A DNA stretch of 64,000 nt from CAVUAN01 sp963739435 (GTDB lineage Bacteria; Acidobacteriota; Thermoanaerobaculia; UBA5066; Gp7-AA6): contig CAVUAN010000005.1 in assembly GCA_963739435.1 (NCBI GenBank), positions 62,001 to 126,000 of the forward strand. The letters are read 5' to 3'. The notes under the pieces are model-generated. The model did not search any database and was not told where the DNA came from. It saw only the letters and a program-made list of their open reading frames with translations. Within the stretch, counting starts at the first letter, position 1; each line of letters opens with the position of its first letter. The translations under genes were made by a program, and so were the position numbers. Below are positions 46,160 to 54,119 of the stretch, in pieces.

Positions 46160-48534
46160 GCCTTCACCTTGGAATGATCCGGGTTGAATCGCCGGTCGCG
46201 CACCAGGAGAAGGGCCGCGGCGAGAACGAATAACACCGGCCCCCACCGCGAAACCTCCGCACCCGGAAGGACCTCCTCCCACTCGACGCGGTGGCTTCCC
46301 CTGGGAATCGGCACCCCGCAGAACGCCAGCTGCGCGGGAACGGGCTCGACCGGCACGCCATCGACGCGGACGTCGCGGTAGCTCCAGAGGCCGCGGAGAA
46401 CGAACAGCCAGGTCGCATCCGCCGTTTCGGTCCGGACGACCAGCCTCTCGGGCGTCTTCTCGAGAACCACGAGCTTGCCTCCCCCGGCAGAGCCGGCGCG
46501 TGAGACGCCGGTCTCGAGGATCACCTCTCCGTCGGTCAAGCCTGGCAGCACACCGACCGCCTGGACCGCGTTCGGCGCCTCCTTCCACTTCTCGAGCAGG
46601 CGGACGTCCGGGCGGGCGTTGGGGTTTTCGTCCCACACCTGGATGCCGAGGCTGCGGATGCTGGAGAATCCCCCGAGGCTCACCTGATCACGGTAGCGGA
46701 TCCCCCAGCGCAAGGCGAGCGCCCCGAAGAACGGCTCGGAATCGAGGAACGTCGAGGCCCGGTAGCCGAGCTCCCGAAGGCTCTCCAGGCGCGAGAGGTC
46801 TCCGTGGTCGAAATCGGCCTGAAGCACGGTGCCGCGCCCCCACAGGCTGTGGCTGTACTGCTCCCAATTTCGGACGGCTTTCTCCAACCCGCCGGGGTCG
46901 GAGCTCTGGTGAGCGAGCTCCAGCTCCGATCTCGCGCGAAACAGGGACTCGCCGACCGTCCGATAGCTGCCTTCCGGGTCCTTCTTCCTGAGGAAGCGGT
47001 CGAAGGTCGTCGGCGCGAAGACCTCTTCCTCCCGAAACACGAGGCCGATGCGCCTGTTTGCGGCGACCGGGACGAGGGTCAGCAGGAACAACCCGAAAAC
47101 GACGGATAGCCGGTCGACCTGCCGCACCCAGTTGAGCCCCATGACGGTCAACACCCAGAAGAGGCCGGCTTCCGCGATCGCGGCAGGCAGTTCCGCGGCC
47201 GCGGCCGCAGCCGACGCCGGATCGCCTTTCAGGAGCCACACCGCGATCCGGCCGCTTTCTGCAGCCGTGAGACGCGCAGCAACCGCCAGGAGCGCGAACA
47301 CGACCGCCCCGCCGAGCAGCCAGCGGGGAAGCCGACGCTCCCGGCGCAGGGCGTCGAACGCGATGCCGGCCAAAAGTGCCACGGCCAGAATCGTCCCCAC
47401 CGCCAGCTTCTCCGGGAATCGAAGGGGAATCGGAGACCGCGCGGACTCCAGGCTCGCCGGAACGAGGCTCGGGACAACCGACAGGACGGCTGTCAGAACG
47501 AGGAGAACGCGTCCAAAGCGAGCTCCCGGTGCCGACTCGCGGCGCGTCACCCAGAGACCGATCGAAGCAAAGGCCCCTGCGTAGAAGCTCGCGAAGAAAC
47601 CGACCGACTTGTAGCGGAAGACGCTCCAGCCCCACACGTTCGTCATGCCGAGCTCCCAGGTCGGTCCGAAGGGATACGGAATGACGTACTCGAGCAGGCG
47701 CCAGGGCGAAACCGAGAAAAGCAGCACCTCCTGGAGGCGCATTCCGAGGACGGCCCGGTTCGTGACCGGAATCCAGAGCGCCGTCGCGACGACCTGCGGC
47801 GCCGCGAGCAGGGCGGCGAGAACCAGGGCCAATCCGAGGCCTCCCAGATTTCCTTTCTGCTGCTCCGCCGGGGCTTCCAGGACAATCCAGAGGAGGCTGC
47901 AGAGGAGAGCCAGGGAGGAGACGAAGACGTCGCCGGCGAGAAACAGCAAAGCAAAAACCAGGGCCATCGAGATGATCCTTCCCGCCGGGCGCGCCCGCCG
48001 CGCGAGCGTCCAGAGAAGCCACGGCAGAAGAGTCATGCCCGGGTGGTAGTTCGTGTAGAAGACCTCCGACACCGAGACGCCCGACAGGACAAACGTCACC
48101 GCCGCCGTCCAGGACGCCTCGGCCGAGAGCTCGAGCGATCTTCCGAGCAGGATCATCCCGAAGCCGGCCAGAATCCAGTGAAGCACCGGGAAAAGGCGCA
48201 TGGCGACGGGAAACGGAAAGGCTGCCAGAAGCGGACGAACCGGGTACAGGGCACCGCTGTTCGGGTTGGCCAGAAGCGGCCGGCCGCCCGAGACATCCGG
48301 GAGCCAGACCGGCAGCCTGCCCCGCCCATAGGCGTCGTGCATCGCCTTTTCGACCGGCAGGTTGTAGCCACGGATGTCGCGGCCGCCGAAGCTTCGTTGC
48401 GAGAACAGGGGATCAGCCCATACGAGCAGGATGAGGAGCGCGAAGAGGCCGAGGACGCCCCCGACCTTCCACGGGATGAAGGCGCGATCAGGAATAATGC
48501 GGGCTAGGATAGGCCATTGCCACCGAACCTCCAA
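46156..48534 (-). CDS. YfhO-family membrane protein (2)
   Basis: 792 residues, about 12 TM helices, then an extracytoplasmic domain with WSYRDVRVDG and VPIPRGSHRVEW near the end, and two last TM helices. The first loop has the YfhO pattern SFGGRDIRGYNLPVEKAMH...LPVWLPDVSGGRPLLANPNSG. The only plausible start is TTG 48534, which overlaps by 18 bp the TTG start of the divergent gene. It shares organisation with the YfhO genes at 41234 and 57818. Confidence 0.72.
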   Translation of the reverse strand: MEVRWQWPILARIIPDRAFIPWKVGGVLGLFALLILLVWADPLFSQRSFGGRDIRGYNLPVEKAMHDAYGRGRLPVWLPDVSGGRPLLANPNSGALYPVRPLLAAFPFPVAMRLFPVLHWILAGFGMILLGRSLELSAEASWTAAVTFVLSGVSVSEVFYTNYHPGMTLLPWLLWTLARRARPAGRIISMALVFALLFLAGDVFVSSLALLCSLLWIVLEAPAEQQKGNLGGLGLALVLAALLAAPQVVATALWIPVTNRAVLGMRLQEVLLFSVSPWRLLEYVIPYPFGPTWELGMTNVWGWSVFRYKSVGFFASFYAGAFASIGLWVTRRESAPGARFGRVLLVLTAVLSVVPSLVPASLESARSPIPLRFPEKLAVGTILAVALLAGIAFDALRRERRLPRWLLGGAVVFALLAVAARLTAAESGRIAVWLLKGDPASAAAAAAELPAAIAEAGLFWVLTVMGLNWVRQVDRLSVVFGLFLLTLVPVAANRRIGLVFREEEVFAPTTFDRFLRKKDPEGSYRTVGESLFRARSELELAHQSSDPGGLEKAVRNWEQYSHSLWGRGTVLQADFDHGDLSRLESLRELGYRASTFLDSEPFFGALALRWGIRYRDQVSLGGFSSIRSLGIQVWDENPNARPDVRLLEKWKEAPNAVQAVGVLPGLTDGEVILETGVSRAGSAGGGKLVVLEKTPERLVVRTETADATWLFVLRGLWSYRDVRVDGVPVEPVPAQLAFCGVPIPRGSHRVEWEEVLPGAEVSRWGPVLFVLAAALLLVRDRRFNPDHSKVKA

Positions 48535-49957
48535 GCGCGGGCTCCGGCATGGGCCGTCGCTTTCGCCGGTCTGGCCGTGGCGGCACGCCTGGCCCTTCTC
48601 GTTCTCCGGCCGCTCTGGTACGACGAGATCTTCACGATCTGGGCGGCCCGCGCGAGCCTCCGCGCTCTGATGACGGCTCTCTCCTTCGACTCGGGGCCGC
48701 CGCTCTTCTATCTTCTCGAGAAGCCGTTTGTCCTGCTCGGCGAGAGCGCTGCCTCGGCCGGCGTGGCCGCGCGGCTTCTCCCGTTTGTCGCCGCCGCCCT
48801 TCTGTTCGTGGCGTCGACGACGCTCTCAACCCGCGCGTCGCGGGGACGTCTTCTCGTCCTGCTCGCCGCCTCGCCCCTCCTCACCGCCTACTCTGCGGAG
48901 GCTCGCGCCTATGCACCGCTGGCCCTGGGCGGCCTGGTGCTCTTTCTCCTCGCTTGCCGCGGTGAAGAAACGCGCAGCCGCCTCGCCCTGGCGGCCGCGG
49001 CCGCGGCAATCCTCCTGTACCTCCACTACCTCGCCGTCTTCGTCGTCATTGCCGTCGCGGCCTCCGCCTTCGTGCTCTCGCGGCGCCGAGCGGGCCTGGC
49101 GGCTCTCGCCGGATTCCTTCCCTTCGCCTTCTGGCTTCCCACGCTCGCCGTGCAGCCTGCCGAAGCCGTGTCCTGGATGCGCGAGGGTGTGCCCTCGAGC
49201 CTTCTCGCTTTCGTTTCGGCATTGGGCGGTGCCGGGCGCGTGCCCAACCCGCAGGGCGGCCCCCTCCCAACACTTCTCTTCGGCCTGGGGGCGGCCGCCG
49301 GGGCCTTCGCCCTCTTTGCCGTCAGCCGGCAGGCCGAGCCCGAAGCGCGGGCCGCTCTTCTGACGAGCGCGCTGGCGCTCGTTCTCGTGTCGGCCGTCTC
49401 GCTCGTGCGCCCCGTCGCTTTCCCCGGCCGCTCCGAGATGGCCGTGCTCCCGATCTGGGTCTGGGCCCTGGCGCGTTCGGGCGACACGAGCGCGCTGGCG
49501 AGAAAAGCCGCAGCCGCGGTCGTGGCGATCGGCGCCGTGTCGAGCCTGATTCTCCTGGCAGCGCCGCGCCCCGAGCCCGAGTACGCGGTGGCGGTCGGAA
49601 TGCTTTCCAGCCGGGCGGCCCGTGGCGACCTCGTCGTCGCGGGCGGCGTCTGCTACCTGCCCGCCCTCCTCGAACACGAGCGGGGACGACTCGAGGCCGA
49701 TCTTGCGGGACTGCCCCAGAGCCTCGAGCAGCATCCCGGCTGGTTCGATCCAAAGCCGCCCGGCCCCGCCGAGATAGACCCGCCTCGCACAGCGGCTCGA
49801 GTCAGTCCAGGGCGGCCACCACGCCCTGGTCCTCCTGCCGGCTCCCCTCTTGACCCCGGCCCTCGCCTCGGTACTCGATGCCCGCGGCCACAGTTCCCTG
49901 CTCTGGCGAAGCGAAACCCTCCTGCTCCTCAGCTGGTCCCCGAACCAACCGCAATAG
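48517..49957 (+). CDS. GT39-type membrane glycosyltransferase, one frameshift
   Basis: Corrected length 479 residues with about 11 hydrophobic segments. LRPLWYDEIFTIWAAR gives the early acidic D-E pair, and YSAEARAYAP is the second conserved loop of the PMT_2/GT39-type superfamily. The start is TTG 48517, since TM1 begins at residue 10. The frame breaks at about 49780 (one extra C). After correction it reads IDRLAQRLESVQGG... to the TAG at 49957. These enzymes transfer sugars from a polyprenyl-phosphate donor at the inner membrane. Confidence 0.72.
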
Positions 49958-49992
49958 AGCGAGGGTTGGTCCGCCGATCTGATCCATCCGCT

Positions 49993-50044
49993 CGCACCGC
50001 GAGGAGTCTCCCGAGCGAATGCGAGGGAGGAGCCTTGCGGTGCG
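49993..50044. repeat. Structured repeat family C, copy 2
   Basis: A 52-bp hairpin with distal arms CGCACCG/CGGTGCG and the shared core CGAGGAGTCTCC...GGAGGAGCCTTG. It lies between two convergent glycosyltransferase genes (115-bp gap). Compared with 43375-43427, two stem pairs differ on both sides, keeping complementarity. Confidence 0.7.
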
Positions 50045-50072
50045 GGAGGCGGAGCGAAGCGAAGCCGACGGA

Positions 50073-51467
50073 CTACGGCCGTCGGGCGATCGCCAGAAGC
50101 GACATCCCGACCGAAGGCGGGTTGGTTTCCTCGCGCCGCAGGAGCGGCATCAACAGCTTGAACCCAGCCAGCTGCCCGCGCGGCAGGACGCTTCGGCGCA
50201 GCAGCTTTCCGTTGACCCACCATCCGAGGACGCCGGGCCGGTTCAGAAACCGGCAATCTTCGACGGCAAAGCCGGCGGCCTGAAGCTGCTCCAACAGCTC
50301 CGCCTTCTCGTAGCGCCGGAAATGCCGCAGGTGCACGTCGAGAGTCCCGTAGAGACTCTTCAAGGCCGGCACGAGCAGGACGAGGCGGCCTCCCGGCTTG
50401 AGGACGTCGTACATGTCGGCCAGCGTTCCCCCGTCATTCTCGATGTGCTCGAGCACGTTCAAGCACACGACGGTGTCGACCTCGAGCGCGCGGATCTCTC
50501 CCCGCGCCGCCGGATCGAGCGGGAACTTGTACGACGCGACGCGGACGCCCGGCTCTTCGCGAAAGACACCCTTCAGGTACTCGACGCCGACGGGATCCAG
50601 ATCCGAAGCGACGAGCAGGTCGGCGCCCTTGAGGTGGCGCGTCATGTTGCCGAAGCCCGCTCCGATCTCGAGGATGCGCTTGCCGAGCGCCCCGCGGAAC
50701 CGGTCCACCAGCCAGCGGTTGTAGGGCTCGAGCTTCGCCATCCTCGCCAGCGTGACGTGGCCGATGTTTTGCGGGTCCTCCGTCTCCCGGATCCCGTGAC
50801 GAACGATCGTCCAGAGGGCGGAGAAGGCGTCCTTCCACCCGATCTTCTTGCCTTCCTCGTAGGTGCGCCCGTAGTAGGCGATCGGAACTTCGTAGATGCG
50901 GTAGCCGCGCCGGGCCACCTTGGCCGTGATCTCCGGCTCGATGCCGAAGCGCGGCGACTCGATCGTCATCGACTGGACGACCTCGCGGCGGAACATCTTG
51001 TAGCAGGTCTCCATGTCGGTCAGGTTCAGGTTGGTGAACATGTTCGAGGCCAGCGTCAACAGGCGGTTGCCGATCGTGTGCCAGAAGTAGAGGACGCGCC
51101 GGGGCCCGCCGCCCAGGAAGCGCGAACCGTAGACGACATCGGCGTGGCCGTCGGCAATCGGGCCCAGCAGCTTGACGTACTCCTTCGGGTCGTACTCGAG
51201 GTCGGCGTCCTGGATGATCACCACGTCGCCGACGGCGTAGCGGAAACCGACGGAGACGGCAGCGCCCTTGCCCTGGTTTCGGGGCTGCAGGAAGACCCGG
51301 ATGCCTCCCTTGCCGTCCATCTCCTTCAGGATGTCGCGCGTGCCGTCGGTCGAGCCGTCGTCCACGATCAGGATTTCCTTCTCGACCGGGACGTCGGAGA
51401 CGAGCTGGACGATCTCCCGGATCGTCTGGACCTCGTTGAACACGGGCATCACGACGGACAGCTTCAT
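50073..51467 (-). CDS. GT2 glycosyltransferase fused to a SAM methyltransferase
   Basis: 464 residues. The N-terminal about 235 are a DPM1-like GT2 enzyme: VVMPVFNE, VDDGSTDGT, DADLEYDP with the D-x-D motif, and GSRFLGG. The C-terminal about 200 are a class I methyltransferase: ILEIGAGFGNMT, VASDLDP, VVCLNVLEHIEND. The GT2 part makes polyprenyl-phosphate-mannose or -glucose. The methyltransferase may modify the same glycan. ATG 51467 overlaps the preceding GT39 stop. No TM segment is present, so it is peripheral or cytosolic. Confidence 0.85.
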   Translation of the reverse strand: MKLSVVMPVFNEVQTIREIVQLVSDVPVEKEILIVDDGSTDGTRDILKEMDGKGGIRVFLQPRNQGKGAAVSVGFRYAVGDVVIIQDADLEYDPKEYVKLLGPIADGHADVVYGSRFLGGGPRRVLYFWHTIGNRLLTLASNMFTNLNLTDMETCYKMFRREVVQSMTIESPRFGIEPEITAKVARRGYRIYEVPIAYYGRTYEEGKKIGWKDAFSALWTIVRHGIRETEDPQNIGHVTLARMAKLEPYNRWLVDRFRGALGKRILEIGAGFGNMTRHLKGADLLVASDLDPVGVEYLKGVFREEPGVRVASYKFPLDPAARGEIRALEVDTVVCLNVLEHIENDGGTLADMYDVLKPGGRLVLLVPALKSLYGTLDVHLRHFRRYEKAELLEQLQAAGFAVEDCRFLNRPGVLGWWVNGKLLRRSVLPRGQLAGFKLLMPLLRREETNPPSVGMSLLAIARRP

Positions 51468-53170
51468 GGGCCTGTTTTTCTCTCCTCAGGCAGCTCGTAG
51501 AGATCGATCGAGTAACCGATGCGACCGGCGGGCCGCCCTCTCGCCGCGATGTCTTGCTCGAGCGCGAGGAGGGCCTGTGCCACTTCGCGCGCGCCATGAT
51601 ACGCATAAAACGCCGGCCCGACGGCTTCCTCGAACGCGGAGAGGGCGATCAGGCGCCCCCGCAAGACGGGCTCCGCCGCAAAGTCGGCCACCCCGATCCG
51701 TTCCATGACGTCGTCGCCGCCAAAATAGACGACGGTCGGATCGGCTATGCCGCGTCGCTTGAGCTCTGCCCCGAGGCGCTTCAAGTCCAGCCCCCAGTCG
51801 ACATTCGAGTCGGAGAGAATCTTGCGCCCTCCGAGCGGTCCGCCGGCGAAGGCGTTGAAGTAGGAGAGCTCGTGCGGGTGGATCGCGGCCGTTTCCGCGA
51901 GGGAGACCAGCGGCAAGGCCAGGAGCAGAAGGGCGGGAATGCGCCGTCCGGCCTGAAGCCATCGCGCGAGCAGGCCCGCCCCCGACAGCGCCAGCAAAGG
52001 ATAAACGGGCAACAGGTGCCGGATGCCGATGTTGTAGCTCGCCCCGATCGAGCCGAGGAAGAGAACACCGACCGGCACGAGCCAGAGCGGCGCCTCGCTT
52101 CGCGCAGCGTCCTCCCGGGCGAGCGCGACAAGGAGAAGCACCGTCACCGCGAGAAACGCCACCGTGCTCTTGAGCGCAAACGCGACGAAAAAGTAGCTCG
52201 GAAAGCCCGCGACGGACACCTTGCCGTTCAGGTAGTTGACGCCGCCGCCCACCGCGTTCTGCCGCGCGACGGATGCGAGCCCGCCCAGGTAGTGACCGAT
52301 CGGAGGGCTGAGGCGCGCGACCTCCTCGATCGAGCCCGAGAGACCGGGAGCCCCGCGCAGCGCGACCATCTCGTGGATGATCTGCCGCTGGTCGCGGCGG
52401 TCCATGCGGGCCGTGACCGCCGCGTAGACCAAAAAGACCACGACCAGGGCGCCGGCGCAGATTGCGAGAAAACGCCCGCCGAGCGCGGCGGCCGCTCGGC
52501 CCGGCGAAGGCGCCGCCCGAAGCCTCAGGAGGCCCTGGATCAAGAGAATCGGCAGCAGGTAAACAGTCGAGAACTTCGTGACGAGGGCGAGGCCCAGCGC
52601 CAGAGCGGAAAGAAACAGCCTTGCCGGCGTCGGCTTCGAGAGAACGGCGTCCCACGCGAGCACGGCCGCCAGAAAGGCCACGGAGGCTCCCAGATCCGTG
52701 TGCACCACGCCGGCGTGAGCGACGAAGTTGGGGTCGAAAGCGAGGAGCGCCATAGCGAAGAGAGCCGGGAGAGGCCCGAACCGCGAGAGGGCCGCCAGGA
52801 ACACGAGCAGGAGGAGTGCGGCCAGGACACCGAGGAAGGGCGTCCGAGCGGCCGCCGCAATCGCGTCGGCCGAAACCGCGTTGTGGAAAAGGAAGTCATG
52901 GCCAAAGTCGGTGAACGACGCTCCCATCGGCACGCGCTCGGGCGGCGGCGGCAGCGGCAGCCGGCTGACGGCGGCGCCGGCCAGCCACTTCATGAGCGGC
53001 GGATGCTCGATGTTGACGATGGCGTTGTGTCCGGCGGCCATCAGCCAGCCCGACAGGATGTGGACCGGCTCGTCGGCCGAAAGCGAGTCCTCGCGTGTGT
53101 GATCCCGGACGAGCAGAAGGGACAGGGCGCCTGCCAGAAGGGCCGCCGCGGCGGCAACGCGCGGCTTCAA
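51464..53170 (-). CDS. GT39-type phospholipid-carrier-dependent glycosyltransferase
   Basis: 568 residues from TTG 53170, which overlaps the GT2 stop (TTGA). About 11 TM segments. Conserved loops: ADEPVHILSGW (acidic D-E), NIEHPPLMKWL, HTDLGASVAF, NIGIRHLLPVYPLLAL and SNVDWGLDLKRL, all typical of the PMT_2 superfamily. It acts at the periplasmic face using polyprenyl-phosphate sugar, plausibly supplied by the GT2 enzymes on either side in the same operon. Confidence 0.82.
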   Translation of the reverse strand: MKPRVAAAAALLAGALSLLLVRDHTREDSLSADEPVHILSGWLMAAGHNAIVNIEHPPLMKWLAGAAVSRLPLPPPPERVPMGASFTDFGHDFLFHNAVSADAIAAAARTPFLGVLAALLLLVFLAALSRFGPLPALFAMALLAFDPNFVAHAGVVHTDLGASVAFLAAVLAWDAVLSKPTPARLFLSALALGLALVTKFSTVYLLPILLIQGLLRLRAAPSPGRAAAALGGRFLAICAGALVVVFLVYAAVTARMDRRDQRQIIHEMVALRGAPGLSGSIEEVARLSPPIGHYLGGLASVARQNAVGGGVNYLNGKVSVAGFPSYFFVAFALKSTVAFLAVTVLLLVALAREDAARSEAPLWLVPVGVLFLGSIGASYNIGIRHLLPVYPLLALSGAGLLARWLQAGRRIPALLLLALPLVSLAETAAIHPHELSYFNAFAGGPLGGRKILSDSNVDWGLDLKRLGAELKRRGIADPTVVYFGGDDVMERIGVADFAAEPVLRGRLIALSAFEEAVGPAFYAYHGAREVAQALLALEQDIAARGRPAGRIGYSIDLYELPEERKTGP

Positions 53171-53880
53171 TGCGGCGGCCGCCGTTCGAACGTGTGTCGG
53201 ACGAGCGCGCCGAGCGCTGCGAACCCGTCGGAGAGCCGGATCTTCTTTCCCTCGGCGCGGCTGCGCGCGAAGTAGGACACCGGGACCTCGAAGATGCGGA
53301 AGCCGCCCCGCGCCACCTTGACCGTGATCTCGGCGTCCACGCCAAAACGCTGCGACTCGAGGTAAAGCGCCGGAACCACGCGGCGGTGAAAAGCCTTGTA
53401 GCAGGTGGCCATATCGGTCAGGTTCAGGTCGGTGAAGACGTTGGAGATGAGGGTCAGGACGCGGTTCCCGACCGTGTGCCAGAAATTCTGCACGCGATTC
53501 TCGGCGCTCCCTCGGAAACGCGAGCCGAAGACGACATCCGCTCGCCCGGACTCGATCGGCCGCAGGATGGCCGGGTAGTCGGCCGGGTCGTACTCGAGGT
53601 CTGCGTCCTGGATCAGGAGAATCTCGCCCTGCGCCTCCCCGATCGCCGTCCGCAGGGCCCGGCCCTTGCCCTGGTTCGTCTCGTGGAGGACGACCCGAAC
53701 TCCCTCGCGGCCGTCCCAGTCCTTCAAGATGTCGCGCGTGCCGTCGGTCGAGGCGTCGTCCACGACGACGACTTCCTTCTCGATCGGGACTGCGGCGACG
53801 AGGCGGAGGATCTGGTCGATCGTGCGCGCCTCGTTGTACACGGGCATCAGGACAGACAACTTCACGGCTTGTTCTTGCAT
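53167..53880 (-). CDS. GT2 polyprenyl-phosphate glycosyltransferase (DPM1-like)
   Basis: 237 residues with VLMPVYNEART, VVVDDASTDGT, NQGKGRAL, DADLEYDP (D-x-D), GSRFRGS and NLTDMATCYKAF, all matching the DPM1-like GT2 group. It has no C-terminal membrane helices. Closely similar to the N-terminal half of the protein at 50073. Start at ATG 53880 without an obvious Shine-Dalgarno. It is first of a three-gene operon (GT2, GT39, GT2-methyltransferase). Confidence 0.87.
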   Translation of the reverse strand: MQEQAVKLSVLMPVYNEARTIDQILRLVAAVPIEKEVVVVDDASTDGTRDILKDWDGREGVRVVLHETNQGKGRALRTAIGEAQGEILLIQDADLEYDPADYPAILRPIESGRADVVFGSRFRGSAENRVQNFWHTVGNRVLTLISNVFTDLNLTDMATCYKAFHRRVVPALYLESQRFGVDAEITVKVARGGFRIFEVPVSYFARSRAEGKKIRLSDGFAALGALVRHTFERRPPH

Positions 53881-53920
53881 GATACGCGAGCCCTTCGGAA
53901 AAACACCCGCCTGACGAGAC

Positions 53921-54084
53921 GCCCGGGCCGCGGACCCGCCTCCCCGCGTCCGGCCCGCGGCGCAGTTGGCGGGAGCAGCACGCGCCGCTCCGGCCGGGGG
54001 CACTGCTCCAGCCCGACTCCTGTGAGAGTGTCGTGAGTGTGCCCCCTCCAGCCTCCCGCGGGGAGGCGGGTCCGCTGCCCGGGC
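53921..54084. repeat. Structured repeat family B, copy 2
   Basis: A 164-bp element with an 18-bp perfect outer stem (CGGACCCGCCTCCCCGCG at 53931-53948, its complement at 54057-54074), the conserved hairpin GCGGCGC/GCGCCGC and the inner stem GGGGGCAC/GTGCCCCC (53996-54003, 54039-54046) around a 35-nt loop unlike that of copy 1. It fills most of the 239-bp divergent gap between the GT2 gene and the STT3-like gene. Confidence 0.8.
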
Positions 54085-54119
54085 TCCCGCGTGGCGACTC
54101 GTTCATAATCACGGGACCG

